A DNA stretch of 64,000 nt from Nitrococcus mobilis Nb-231 (GCF_000153205.1 NZ_CH672427.1:1148667-1212666); one strand, 5' to 3'. Numbered from the stretch's first letter, positions 1 through 9,233 are shown. The notes: generated from the letters alone by a model not told the origin. Numbers and translations: made by a program.

Positions 1-316
1 GCTCGCCGAGAGCGGGAATAGTGTTTTTCTGATTGTTGACGCCGTGCGCGAACTCCGAGCCGTTCACCTCCAGCGTATAGCTCATGCGTTCGATGGGTAG
101 GTCGAAACGATTCGGATTCTGAACCCGCAAGGCCAACTGATAGCGCTGCTCAAACAGGTTCAAATCAAGAATGCGGATGCCGGCCAACGTGACGCGCGGC
201 GGGTCGGCATACTGGTAGAGACCGGCGCAGCCGGCTACCGCCACGACCAAAACCAGCGCGAGTCCACCCCACACCGCCCTGCGCCAAGGCGGCTTGCCGC
301 CAATCCGAATCCGCAT
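1..316 (-). CDS. LEA14-like (LEA_2 domain) lipoprotein, 3' end cut by window
   Basis: About 105 N-terminal residues are visible. The protein starts with a basic stretch (MRIRIGGKPPWRR), a hydrophobic helix and a lipobox ending VAGC at about residue 30, so export and lipidation are expected. The mature part has the LEA14/water-stress pattern: a beta-rich opening, then RVQNPNRFDLPI and MSYTLEVNG, as in the LEA_2 (WHy) family of small periplasmic lipoproteins with a fibronectin-like fold. Family function is not established. It lies 75 bp downstream of the exporter operon on the same strand and may be a separate unit. The end of the gene lies outside the window. Confidence 0.7.
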   Translation of the reverse strand, partial: MRIRIGGKPPWRRAVWGGLALVLVVAVAGCAGLYQYADPPRVTLAGIRILDLNLFEQRYQLALRVQNPNRFDLPIERMSYTLEVNGSEFAHGVNNQKNTIPALGE

Positions 317-391
317 GCCAAATACGTCCTTATTGCCGTTCGTAAGCCACGGCTTGCCGAGCCATACGCAAACCGGGGCATCGGCATAACC

Positions 392-1504
392 TCAATGGAG
401 ACGGTGACGAAACATCCAGCCGGCCATGGCCAGGTTTACCAAGCCAATTACCAACAAGGGCCAAAATTGGCCTACCAGGAGATGCAACGAAGCGTCTTCC
501 AAAAAAACCCCGCGCAGAATATCCATAAAATAGCGCAACGGGTTGAGCAGCGTAAGATACTGCACGATCACGGGCATGTTGGCGATTGGAGTTGCAAATC
601 CTGACAGAAGCACCGAGGGCACCATGAATAGAAATGCGCCCAACAGGCCTTGCTGCATTGTTACCGCCAACGACGAGATTGCTAAACCCACACCGATCGT
701 GGCGAATAAAAATAAGGCCATACCCGCGTAGAGCACCGCTAGCCGCCCCACCAGCGGTATCTGAAACCAAAGTACGGCGATGAGCACAATCAGCGTGCCC
801 TCGGCCAAACCGACCAGGAATCCCGGCAGCGCCTTGCCGAGCAGAATCTCGAAGGGGCGCACGGGTGCCACCAATAACTGATCGAAAGTCCCGCTCTCAC
901 GCTCACGCGCAATGGAGAGTCCGGCGACCAACATCGCTACCACTTGCAGCAGCAGTCCGATTATCCCGGGAATAATGAACCAACGGCTCTCCAGGTTGGG
1001 GTTGAACCAAGCCCGGATAACCAGATGAGCCAATGGCGGTTGCCAACCGGCATGCTCGGCAATCCAGCGAGCGTTGAACCGATCGACGATCTCATGCACA
1101 TAACCCTGCGCGATCACCGCCGTATTGGAGTTGCGACCGTCGATAATCACCTGCACGGGCGCAGGCCTATGCCGCAGGAGTCGCTCGGAGAACCGCGGCC
1201 CAATATGCACCACCAATAGCAGCTCGCCTCGATCGATCAGAGCGCGCCCCTGCTCGAGGCTGTCGAGGTGCACACGCTGCGTGAAAGTCGGCGAGCCCGC
1301 GAAGCGCGCCAATAGCTCACGTGCCGGGGCCGCCCTGTCCTCGGCATAGACACCGTAGCGGATGTGGCTCAAATCCAACGTCGCGGCGTAACCGAATATA
1401 ATCGTTTGAATAATGGGCGGCAGCACCAGCACCGCGCGGCTGGCCGGATCCTTTAGGAGGGCGAGAAACTCCTTGAGCATCAGATGAAAAACGCGCTGCC
1501 ACAT
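392..1504 (-). CDS. ybhR: ABC-2 type transport permease (YbhR-like), last gene of exporter operon
   Basis: A 370-residue inner-membrane permease of the ABC-2 family. It has one N-terminal transmembrane segment after WQRVFHLMLKEFLALLKD, a periplasmic domain of about 140 residues, and a C-terminal bundle of five segments. The ABC-2 signature RERESGTFDQLLVAPVRP lies at the cytoplasmic coupling loop and resembles the paralogous gene just upstream. The start was set at ATG 1504; an in-frame TTG two codons earlier would give a TTGA overlap with the upstream stop. With its neighbours it reproduces E. coli ybhG-F-S-R order and lengths. Substrate is unknown; the E. coli homologues are drug/cation exporters. 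Confidence 0.85.
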   Translation of the reverse strand: MWQRVFHLMLKEFLALLKDPASRAVLVLPPIIQTIIFGYAATLDLSHIRYGVYAEDRAAPARELLARFAGSPTFTQRVHLDSLEQGRALIDRGELLLVVHIGPRFSERLLRHRPAPVQVIIDGRNSNTAVIAQGYVHEIVDRFNARWIAEHAGWQPPLAHLVIRAWFNPNLESRWFIIPGIIGLLLQVVAMLVAGLSIARERESGTFDQLLVAPVRPFEILLGKALPGFLVGLAEGTLIVLIAVLWFQIPLVGRLAVLYAGMALFLFATIGVGLAISSLAVTMQQGLLGAFLFMVPSVLLSGFATPIANMPVIVQYLTLLNPLRYFMDILRGVFLEDASLHLLVGQFWPLLVIGLVNLAMAGWMFRHRLH

Positions 1505-1506
1505 AA

Positions 1507-2652
1507 TCAATCAAGCCGTTTGCGCGAGCGGCGCAGGGTAATGCCGAGCAAGATCGCGGCCATGATCGCAAGGGCCGAGACGTCGACGAAGATAACAGGC
1601 CAAACATCGCCAGCAAGGAAGCCGGTTTGCAGAAAAGAAACGAAGTAACGCGCGGGGACGAGGTAGGTCAGTAAACGGATCGGGCCGGTCATGCTGTGAA
1701 TATCGAAAATGAACCCGGATAGCAGGAACGCCGGCAGAAAAGTGCTCACGATTGCCGCTTGTCCGGCGACAAACTGACTGCGGCTGCTCACCGAGATCAG
1801 CAATCCCATACCCAGCGCGGCCAACATGAACACGGCCGAAACAGCGAACAGAACCCACACACTCCCCCGCAACGGCACATCGAACAACCACAGCGCCATG
1901 GCCACTGAGGTGGCCATACCTCCCATGCCGAGGAGAAAGTATGGCAGCAGCTTGCCGAGCAGCACCTCGCCGATGGTGACCGGGGTCACCATCAACGCCT
2001 CCATGGTGCCTCGCTCCCACTCGCGAGCCACTACCAGTGCGGTCAACATGGCACCGATCAAGGTCATGATGACCGCGATCAGCCCCGGCACCAGATAATT
2101 ACGGCTGCGAACATTGGCGTTGAACCAAATACGGCTCGCCAACATCACGGGCCGGGCGGCCTGCTGCCCCTGGCGTTCGGCGCGCTGTTGCAGCCAGCGG
2201 CTCAAACTCCCTTCGATATAGCCCCGGATAATCCGAGCGGTATTGGCATCGACGCCGTTGAGCAGAACTTGGATCGGCGCACTGCGCCCTGCTTGCACTT
2301 CCCTAGCAAACTGGGAACGTAAATGAATAACCGCATCCACTCGATGGGCTCGTAAGGCGCGCTTCCCAACATGCATGTTAGGCAGTTGAACCACGCTCAG
2401 ATACTCGGACTGCCGGAAGCTGCCCGCGAAGTCAGCCGCCACGCCACTGGGCTGATCGATCACTAGGGCTACCGGGACATTGCGCGCGTTCAGCGACACC
2501 CCGTAGCCGAATAGCAGCAGCAGCACCATTGGCATAACAAACGCGATTGCGATGCTGCTTGGATCACGCACGATCTGTAAGAATTCTTTGCGCAGCAACC
2601 CCTGCAACCGCTGCATACGATTTACCCACCCCAATGCGCTCGTTTTGATCAC
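1507..2652 (-). CDS. ybhS: ABC-2 type transport permease (YbhS-like)
   Basis: A 381-residue permease, paralogue of the following gene, with the same plan: cytoplasmic N-terminal helix (LLRKEFLQIVRD), first membrane segment, large periplasmic loop, coupling motif (REWERGTMEALMVTPV), then five membrane segments. Two such half-permeases plus the double ATPase upstream make a complete transporter. The start is GTG at 2652, overlapping the ATPase stop as GTGA, a typical translational coupling arrangement. Pairing of two non-identical permeases suggests a heterodimeric membrane channel. Substrate cannot be told from sequence. Confidence 0.85.
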   Translation of the reverse strand: MIKTSALGWVNRMQRLQGLLRKEFLQIVRDPSSIAIAFVMPMVLLLLFGYGVSLNARNVPVALVIDQPSGVAADFAGSFRQSEYLSVVQLPNMHVGKRALRAHRVDAVIHLRSQFAREVQAGRSAPIQVLLNGVDANTARIIRGYIEGSLSRWLQQRAERQGQQAARPVMLASRIWFNANVRSRNYLVPGLIAVIMTLIGAMLTALVVAREWERGTMEALMVTPVTIGEVLLGKLLPYFLLGMGGMATSVAMALWLFDVPLRGSVWVLFAVSAVFMLAALGMGLLISVSSRSQFVAGQAAIVSTFLPAFLLSGFIFDIHSMTGPIRLLTYLVPARYFVSFLQTGFLAGDVWPVIFVDVSALAIMAAILLGITLRRSRKRLD

Positions 2653-4403
2653 CTGAGCTCCTCTTGGGGGGATTCGACCAGCGTGATGAAGGCCTCCTCC
2701 ATGCTGGGCAACTCCGAGCGCCCACCCGCCACCTGCCGCTTGATCGATTCAGGGGTACCCAAGGCCAGCAGTTGCCCGCCGGCCATGATCACCAGACGAT
2801 CACAATAATCCGCCTCCTCCATGAAGTGGGTCGTCACCAGCACGGTTACCCCGTATTCAGCCAGCGCATTGATCAGCTCCCAGAACTCGCGTCGCGCCAG
2901 CGGATCGACCCCGGAGGTCGGCTCATCGAGGAACAGAATCTCGGGCTGGTGCAGCAAGGCGGTGGCCAGCGCCAGGCGCTGCTTGAAGCCCAGCGAAAGG
3001 TCCTCGGCATCGACGTTGGCGAGCGCACGCAGCTCGAAGCCATCCAGTGCCCAATCGATGCGTTCGCGGCGACGGCCCCCACGCAAATTGTAAATGTTTG
3101 CGAAGAAACGCAGATTTTGCGTCACGGTCAGCTGTCCATATAGAGCGAAGCTCTGGGAGACATAACCAATACGCGCCCGAGCAGCGGCTGAGGCCCGGCG
3201 CAGATCGACCCCCCCCACGCTGAGCTCGCCGGAGGAGGGTGGCAACAGACCGCAGAGCATGCGAAATGTGGTGGATTTACCGGCGCCGTTGGCGCCCAGC
3301 AAGCCAAAGATTTCCCCCCGATACACCTCGAAGCTCAAATCACGCACCGCCTGGAAATCACCGAAGCGGCGTTCCAGGGCATTGACTTGAATTACTGTTT
3401 CAAGGCCGCCGTCAGGCTGTAGCGGCGTCCAGCCACTGACGGTCGTTCGCCATCGTGAACTCACCGCTCTAAACTCGGCGATGAACGCGTCTTCGAAGCG
3501 AGCCGGCAGCGGATTGAGCTCAAGGCCCGGGACTCCGGCGCGCCCCTTCAGTCGCTCCGGGGTCAATGTCGGCTCAGTGACGACCCGCAGCCACTCGCGT
3601 TCTATTACTGCATCGAGCACACCAGGCGCTCGAACGAGGTGCCCTTGCAACGCGCGACGATGCATCCCGGGAGCGCTCGCGGCGTAGCCATGACCCTGCA
3701 TTCGGCTGCATAACGCTTGCGGTTCGCCGTGGGAGAGCACGCAGCCGTTGTTTAGCACAAACACATACCGGCAGCGCTCGGCCTCATCCATATAGGCGGT
3801 ACTGAGCAGCACTGTGATCTGCTCTTGCTCGACCAGGCGATCAATGATCTGCCAGAGCTCACGGCGCGAAACGGGATCAACACCAACCGTGGGCTCATCG
3901 AGGAGCAACAGTTCTTTCGGCTGAACCAGCGTGCAGGCTAAGCCCAGCTTCTGCTTCATGCCGCCGGAGAGTTTGCCGGCGAGCCGGCGCTGAAACGCCC
4001 CCAACCCGGTCATTTGCATCAGCGCATCGTAGCGGGCAGAGCGGCGCGCTGGGGCGACGCCTTGCAAGTCAGCATACAAATCCAGATTCTCGCGAACCGT
4101 TAAGTCCGTATACAGACCGAAGCGCTGGGGCATGTAGCCGATTCGAGACTGGATCGTCAAGGCTTGATCTCGAGTGCTCACCCCTTGGATCCGGATCTCG
4201 CCGGAATCGGGCCGCAACAGCCCTGCGGCAAGACGCATAAAAGTCGTCTTACCGGCTCCGTCGGGACCGATCAAGCCAACCACGCCATCGTGGAAAATCG
4301 CCAAATTCACCGAGGCAAGCGCGGTAATACACCGGCGTCCCGAGCGAAACGTACGCGTGACCTCCCGCGCCTCCAAGATCGGCTGCGCCTTGGCTAGGGT
4401 CAT
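2649..4403 (-). CDS. ybhF: Double ATP-binding ABC transporter subunit (YbhF-like)
   Basis: A 584-residue protein with two fused nucleotide-binding domains. Domain 1 has Walker A GPDGAGKTT, signature LSGGMKQKL and Walker B LLLLDEPTVGVDP. Domain 2 has Walker A GANGAGKST, a divergent signature LSLGFKQRL, and Walker B ILFLDEPTSGVDP. It powers the two ABC-2 permeases encoded downstream. I set the start at ATG 4403, which overlaps the hlyD-type stop codon as ATGA; a TTG at 4421 is possible but less likely. The second signature has Leu in place of the first Gly, so the two ATP sites are probably not equivalent. Confidence 0.9.
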   Translation of the reverse strand: MTLAKAQPILEAREVTRTFRSGRRCITALASVNLAIFHDGVVGLIGPDGAGKTTFMRLAAGLLRPDSGEIRIQGVSTRDQALTIQSRIGYMPQRFGLYTDLTVRENLDLYADLQGVAPARRSARYDALMQMTGLGAFQRRLAGKLSGGMKQKLGLACTLVQPKELLLLDEPTVGVDPVSRRELWQIIDRLVEQEQITVLLSTAYMDEAERCRYVFVLNNGCVLSHGEPQALCSRMQGHGYAASAPGMHRRALQGHLVRAPGVLDAVIEREWLRVVTEPTLTPERLKGRAGVPGLELNPLPARFEDAFIAEFRAVSSRWRTTVSGWTPLQPDGGLETVIQVNALERRFGDFQAVRDLSFEVYRGEIFGLLGANGAGKSTTFRMLCGLLPPSSGELSVGGVDLRRASAAARARIGYVSQSFALYGQLTVTQNLRFFANIYNLRGGRRRERIDWALDGFELRALANVDAEDLSLGFKQRLALATALLHQPEILFLDEPTSGVDPLARREFWELINALAEYGVTVLVTTHFMEEADYCDRLVIMAGGQLLALGTPESIKRQVAGGRSELPSMEEAFITLVESPQEELR

Positions 4404-5437
4404 TGCTTTTGCCGACGACAAGCAGCCTTCGGCCCAGTCGCCGTCTGCTGGCGGGGAATGGTTACCGTTACCGGCATTCCCAGCCGCAGTTCACCTCGGG
4501 CATCGCAGACATAGATGCGCGCCTGATACACCAAATCGGTACGGACCTCGGGGCTCTCCACCGATTTAGGGGTAAACTCGGCAGTCGGCGATATATAACC
4601 GACCCATCCTTGATAAGGTTGCTCCGGATGAGTGTCAGTATGGATTGCCGCCGCCATGCCGGGACGTAAGTTGCCCAGCTCGGTCTCCGACACATAGGTA
4701 CGCACCCATAGAGGTTGGTTTAGGGCAATGGTATAAACGGGAATCTCGGGGGCAGCCATGTCACCGGGTTCCAGGATTCGGCTGCGGACAACACCCGCCG
4801 CGGGGGCACGCAAGGTCGTATCGGCCAGATTGCGCTGCGCTAGGCTGAGCTCGGCTTGCGCCATCTGCAGTTCGCCACGCGCCCGGGCGATATCCTCCTG
4901 GCGCGGCCCCGCCAAGGCCAGGGCGAGCGTCTTACGGGCCGCCACCAGCCTAGCCTGCGCCGCTTGCGCGGCGGACTTGCCGTCGTCGACGTCCTGAGGC
5001 GAGACCGCGTTCTTCGATTCCATATCCTGCAAGCGTCGGTAACGGCCCCAAGCGTTTTTCGCCTCGGCACGCGCCGCGCTCACCTCGGCGCGCGCCCGCG
5101 CGATCTCCTCCGAACGCGTACCGGCCTCCAGCTTGGCCAGTGTCTGCTCTGCAACGGTCAGTTGGCCACGGTTCTGCTCCACTGCATGCTGATAACGCTC
5201 AGGCTGCAGCTGGGCCAAAACCTGCCCGGAACGCACACGCTCCCCCTCTACCACTATCAGCTTCGCCACCCGGCCGGTTACCTCGAAGGCAAGCTGCACC
5301 TCGCGAATATCTACGTTCCCGTAAAACGTCAATGATCGATCACCGCGGCTTGCCCCGGCGTTCACGTACCACCAAGCCCCCACGGCAGCGGCTATTGTGA
5401 ACACGGCGGTTATAGATAAAAGCCTCAACACCCTCAT
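4400..5437 (-). CDS. ybhG: HlyD-family membrane fusion protein (YbhG-like)
   Basis: A 345-residue periplasmic adaptor. It has an N-terminal anchor helix (LLSITAVFTIAAAVGAWWYV), a beta-barrel/lipoyl segment (EVTGRVAKLIVVEGERVRSG), a long coiled-coil hairpin of about 110 residues rich in Ala, Glu and Arg, and the second lipoyl half (TTLRAPAAGVVRSRILEPGD). It would link the inner-membrane ABC pump to an outer-membrane channel; no TolC gene lies here. The ATG at 5437 has a strong ribosome-binding site (AAGGAG, 7 nt upstream). It is the first gene of the four-gene exporter operon and is divergent from thiI. Confidence 0.9.
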   Translation of the reverse strand: MRVLRLLSITAVFTIAAAVGAWWYVNAGASRGDRSLTFYGNVDIREVQLAFEVTGRVAKLIVVEGERVRSGQVLAQLQPERYQHAVEQNRGQLTVAEQTLAKLEAGTRSEEIARARAEVSAARAEAKNAWGRYRRLQDMESKNAVSPQDVDDGKSAAQAAQARLVAARKTLALALAGPRQEDIARARGELQMAQAELSLAQRNLADTTLRAPAAGVVRSRILEPGDMAAPEIPVYTIALNQPLWVRTYVSETELGNLRPGMAAAIHTDTHPEQPYQGWVGYISPTAEFTPKSVESPEVRTDLVYQARIYVCDARGELRLGMPVTVTIPRQQTATGPKAACRRQKQ

Positions 5438-5705
5438 GGACGCGCTCCTTCATCCGAGCCCCACGAACTTCGGACGAACCAGCGTAACGCCTTTTCCGCA
5501 AGCCGGCTGATGAATCGATCCCAGATTGCCGCCCAAGGCCAATCGCCGTAACCAATCATGTGATCTGCACCTATGCGTCGCCCTCCCAGGAGAACGACAG
5601 GGGCGTTATAATAAAATATTTGCCGCAAGTAGCGAGGAGCGAATCTACGGAACCGTTCGTCGCCCCATGGCTCCCTGCCCCGATGGCACCACGTACAAAT
5701 TGCCC

Positions 5706-6992
5706 ATGCTAAGACACCGGATCCTGCTCCATTACGCCGAGGTTGCACTCAAAGGCCATAACCGTCGCGAGTTCGAGCTGCAACTGCGACGCAATATTAA
5801 ACACCGACTGCTGCGCCGCGGTGTGCATTGGCCGGTGCAGCGCGGCCACAATCGGATCACGGTGCACATTCCAAATGCCCCGTGTGCCGATGTCTTTGAA
5901 ATCGCCGCCATGCTGCGGGGTGTGGCTGGCATCGCCTCGGCCGCACCCGCTGCGTTCCTCCCTCGTGCGGATCTGCGCTGGCCCAGCGAGTCGCCGCAAC
6001 TGCATCGGATCGAGGAAGTCGTGGTGGGCATGGCCCACGAAAACTGGCGAGCACAAGCGAGCTTTGCAGTCCGAGTTAATCGGGGCGACAAGGGGTTTCC
6101 TTTACGATCCGATGAGCTCGCCCGCCGTTTGGGCGCCACCATCATCGAACACACAAGCTGGTCGCGCGTGGATCTGTCACACCCGGATCAGCGTTTCTAC
6201 GTCGATATCTACCCCGAGGGGGTATATCTCTATGACGTGCGCTATCGGGGACTGGGCGGACTGCCAGTGTTCACCGCTGGCTCCGTATTGAGCCTGCTCT
6301 CAGGCGGCATTGACTCCCCTGTGGCGGCCTTCCTAATGGCCAAGCGAGGTTGCCGAGTGAATTTCCTGCATATGACAGCGACGCACCTCGCTGCCGACCG
6401 GCTGCGCGAGAACCTGGTCAGCCGTATTGCCAAGCGGCTGAGCATCTATACTCTGCGCTCGCGACTGTTCTTGGTACCCTATACGCATTTCGACTTAGCG
6501 CTGATCGGCCAACCACCCTCCGGCTTCGAAATGATCCTCTTCCGCCGTTTTATAGCACGCCTCGGAACCCGCCTTGTCGAACGCCATGGTGGACAAGCGC
6601 TCGTGGTCGGCGATAGCCTTGGGCAAGTCGCCTCACAAACATTGGAAAATATAGTCAGTCACTCGCAGGCAACGGCCCTGCCGATTCTGCGCCCCTTAAT
6701 CGGGATGGACAAACAAGAGATCGTCGAGCGCGCGCGGACAATCGGCACTTACGAACTATCGACCGAGCCTTACAAGGACTGCTGTGCTCTGCTCAGTCGA
6801 CACCCACGCACCAAATCCCATCCGGAGCCGCTGCAACGGCTTGAAAGGCGATTGTTCCCAAACTACGAAGCGTTGCTCGAGCACACCCTCGCCGAGATGC
6901 GGGTTTTAACGTTCGACGCGGGCGAGATGCTCGAGACGGATTCGAGCTGCGCCCGCGGCAAGCTCGGCTTGAGCCGCTCGCAACCAATCTGA
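5706..6992 (+). CDS. thiI: tRNA 4-thiouridine synthase / thiamine thiazole sulfur carrier ThiI, without rhodanese domain
   Basis: A 428-residue protein with an N-terminal ferredoxin-like/THUMP region (about 1-190) and a PP-loop adenylation domain with SGGIDSP at residues 199-205. The acceptor-type cysteine region EPYKDCCALLSRHP is present. It adenylates U8 of tRNA for 4-thiouridine formation and in some bacteria supports thiazole synthesis. The C-terminal rhodanese domain of E. coli ThiI is absent, so it resembles the shorter Bacillus-type enzyme. The frame is open upstream to 5526, but the family start aligns with MLRHRILLHYAEVALKGHNR at 5706; no clear Shine-Dalgarno sequence is seen. A TATAAT hexamer at 5607-5612 is a possible -10 element without a good -35. 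Confidence 0.88.
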   Translation: MLRHRILLHYAEVALKGHNRREFELQLRRNIKHRLLRRGVHWPVQRGHNRITVHIPNAPCADVFEIAAMLRGVAGIASAAPAAFLPRADLRWPSESPQLHRIEEVVVGMAHENWRAQASFAVRVNRGDKGFPLRSDELARRLGATIIEHTSWSRVDLSHPDQRFYVDIYPEGVYLYDVRYRGLGGLPVFTAGSVLSLLSGGIDSPVAAFLMAKRGCRVNFLHMTATHLAADRLRENLVSRIAKRLSIYTLRSRLFLVPYTHFDLALIGQPPSGFEMILFRRFIARLGTRLVERHGGQALVVGDSLGQVASQTLENIVSHSQATALPILRPLIGMDKQEIVERARTIGTYELSTEPYKDCCALLSRHPRTKSHPEPLQRLERRLFPNYEALLEHTLAEMRVLTFDAGEMLETDSSCARGKLGLSRSQPI

Positions 6993-7017
6993 TCTGGGTG
7001 GAAGCCTCGAATAAGCC

Positions 7018-7401
7018 TCAGTGCCAGCCCTTCCATACACCCCAGACCAGCAGCAGCCACGCCAGCAGAAACAACGCACCGCCAAACGGCGTCACGGCAC
7101 CCAGCCAGCGCACCTCGGTCAAAACCAATCCGTAGAGGCTACCGGAGAAGAGCGCGATTCCGATCAGCATCAACCAGCCGGCCCCGACCACAACGGCAAC
7201 CGCTGCTGTCAGATGGGACAGCACCAGCCCAACCGCAAGCAGACCCAAGGCATGGACAAGCTGATACTCCACGCCCGTATGCCAGACTTCCAACATTTCG
7301 AGCGGCACCCGCGCACGCAGGCCATGAGCGCCAAAGGCGCCCAAAGCCACGCCGAGGAAAAGATTCAGGCCACCGAGGATCACGAACAGCTTGCCATGCA
7401 T
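7018..7401 (-). CDS. DUF423 family small membrane protein (YgdD-like)
   Basis: A 127-residue integral membrane protein with four predicted transmembrane helices. The N-terminus (LGGLNLFLGVALGAFGAHGL) and the central YQLVHALGLLAVG segment are the conserved parts of the DUF423 family (E. coli YgdD). Biochemical function is unknown; the protein should be in the inner membrane. It is convergent with thiI, 25 bp apart, and no other gene shares its strand nearby, so it is probably monocistronic. Confidence 0.88.
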   Translation of the reverse strand: MHGKLFVILGGLNLFLGVALGAFGAHGLRARVPLEMLEVWHTGVEYQLVHALGLLAVGLVLSHLTAAVAVVVGAGWLMLIGIALFSGSLYGLVLTEVRWLGAVTPFGGALFLLAWLLLVWGVWKGWH

Positions 7402-7907
7402 GAAACCGTTCCGTTTTGCAGTAATACGCTTAATCCTTTGTACGCCCCATCCTCCGCGGCCGTCTGTTCACTTCAACCGCCGAGCCTGGGGCTGGTCCAC
7501 AAATACCATTTTAACGGTACGCTGTTGCTTCGGCCCATTCCACCATATCAGCGCGCGCTTGATGTTACCTGTCATGCCTCACGCGCGCCAGCGGATTCGA
7601 ATGACGCGTGTCAACCATTATTAATGGCCAAAGCACGAGCAATGGTAAATACAATGACATGCATTGGCATCCACCGTATCCTAATCTGAAGCATATAGTG
7701 CTTCGGTGCTTTTTATGCACATCGCCGATGAGATCACCTGAAGACCCCACTCGCGACTTGAACGGGAGGGTAGCAGCGGGTTTGCGACGCGCTACCAAAA
7801 CCGCAAAAAGGCCTCAGCCATAAACTCAGCCATAAACAGGGCAGTCAGCCGCGGGCCGTGCCGTTGCGAAGGGGGTAGAGCGCCCCGCATTTCGATAGAA
7901 CGACGCC
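7402..7907. other. 506-bp intergenic region upstream of the sensor kinase gene
   Basis: No protein-coding gene could be supported here. The stretch separates divergent transcription units (DUF423 gene and the quorum-sensing kinase). It contains a terminator-like hairpin at 7697-7714 and an imperfect hairpin with arms GGTAGC (7769-7774) and GCTACC (7791-7796). The length is unusual for this gene-dense window and could hold a regulatory leader or a small RNA, but no promoter was clear enough to call. Confidence 0.5.
7697..7714 (+). terminator. UUCG-tetraloop hairpin followed by T run
   Basis: AGTGC, loop TTCG, then GTGCT form a short five-pair stem (two of the pairs are G-U) with a stable UUCG tetraloop, followed immediately by TTTT. 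Outer bases GCATA/TATGC can extend the pairing. It looks like a small intrinsic terminator on the plus strand, yet no plus-strand gene ends nearby, so it would end a short non-coding transcript or attenuate the leader of the kinase gene. Confidence 0.35.
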
Positions 7908-9233
7908 ATGCCGAATAGAATTCATTGTGGGTGGAATCGACTGCTTGCACGGCTGCGCTTGGCCCTGGCACAAGGGGTGCGCCAATCGGAGCCGAACCTC
8001 TTTCCCATCGGCATAATCGGCGTTGTGGGGTTTCCAGCGTACTATTTCATCTGGCACGACTGGTTTCCGCAGCCCTACGAGAACCTCGGCTTACGGCTGA
8101 TCGGAGCGGGGATATTCTTACCCTACTTATTCCTGCCGCGTTGGCCGAAGCGCTGGCGCCCCTTGCTGGGAGTGTACTGGTTTTTCACCATGCTCTATTC
8201 CCTGCCGTTTTTTTTCACCTTTATGCTGCTGAAAAACGGCATGTCAGATGTATGGCATACATCGACCATGGCTGCGATGATCCTGCTGGTGCTGCTGGTA
8301 CAAGAATGGCTGCTGCTGAGCCTGTTGTTTGCAACCGGTACAACACTCGCTTGGCTTGCCCACATCGCAACCGGCGGCCAGCTCGTCGTTCCGCCCGACT
8401 ATTTAGCACAGCTGCCGATCTATTTGTTCGTAATGGTTACCGGCAGCATCGTCAATTATAAAGCCGCTTTAGTGAGCCAAGAGCGGTTGGACGCCATGTT
8501 CGCTGTCAGCCGCAACATCGCTCACGAGCTGCGCACCCCGCTGCTGGGCATCCGCAGCGGAGTAGGCGGCCTGAGGCGCTACCTGCCACACCTGCTCGAA
8601 GCGTACGAACTCGCTCGGAAAGAGGGCCTGTGCGTGCCTGCAATGCGTCAAGGACACCAACACGCCCTCAAATCCGTACTGGATCGCATCGAAAACGAGA
8701 CCAATTACTCGAATACGATAATCGACATGTTATTGATAAACGCTGGGCGACACCAACTGGATGCTTCAGAGTACACTGTTACACACATCAGCGAGTGTGT
8801 GGCGATCGCGCTAAAGCGCTACCCGTTTCGATCCCAAACAGAGCGCGAGCGGATCCGCTGGCGCCGGGGAGCAGATTTCGCATTCCAAGGCTCACCATTG
8901 CTCATGGTCCATGTCATTTTTAATTTATTACGCAACGCCTTGCATTTCATCGCGGAGGCCGGGCGCGGGGAAGTCGTAATCTGGACCGAACGCAACGGAA
9001 CGGACGGCACCTTGCATGTCCTGGATACCGGTACCGGGATCCGGCCGGAGGTGTTGCCTTATATTTATAATCGCTTCTATTCCTCGCGCACGATAGACCA
9101 GGGCGCCGGCATCGGGCTGGCATTCTGTAAAATGGTTGTAGGAAGCTTCGGCGGCTCTATCCATTGCAAGAGCGAATACGGCAAATACACCGAGTTCATG
9201 CTGACTTTTCCAGGAGTGGGCCATCATGGATGA
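7908..9233 (+). CDS. lqsS: CqsS/LqsS-type alpha-hydroxyketone autoinducer sensor histidine kinase
   Basis: A 441-residue membrane kinase. Residues about 30-185 hold six hydrophobic segments; EPNL and GFPAYYFIW followed by WFPQPYENLGLR match the Vibrio cholerae CqsS sensor region very closely. The kinase core follows: H box AHELRTPL (His206), N box FNLLRNALHF, G1 DTGTGI, G2 GAGIGLAFCK. In CqsS numbering, ligand-pocket residues W104 and S107 are kept (W116, S119), whereas C170 corresponds to Val182. The receiver domain fused to CqsS is absent, as in Legionella LqsS. It overlaps the response-regulator gene by 8 nt and faces the synthase gene. Sensing of a CAI-1/LAI-1-like ketone is inferred from homology. 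Confidence 0.9.
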   Translation: MPNRIHCGWNRLLARLRLALAQGVRQSEPNLFPIGIIGVVGFPAYYFIWHDWFPQPYENLGLRLIGAGIFLPYLFLPRWPKRWRPLLGVYWFFTMLYSLPFFFTFMLLKNGMSDVWHTSTMAAMILLVLLVQEWLLLSLLFATGTTLAWLAHIATGGQLVVPPDYLAQLPIYLFVMVTGSIVNYKAALVSQERLDAMFAVSRNIAHELRTPLLGIRSGVGGLRRYLPHLLEAYELARKEGLCVPAMRQGHQHALKSVLDRIENETNYSNTIIDMLLINAGRHQLDASEYTVTHISECVAIALKRYPFRSQTERERIRWRRGADFAFQGSPLLMVHVIFNLLRNALHFIAEAGRGEVVIWTERNGTDGTLHVLDTGTGIRPEVLPYIYNRFYSSRTIDQGAGIGLAFCKMVVGSFGGSIHCKSEYGKYTEFMLTFPGVGHHG

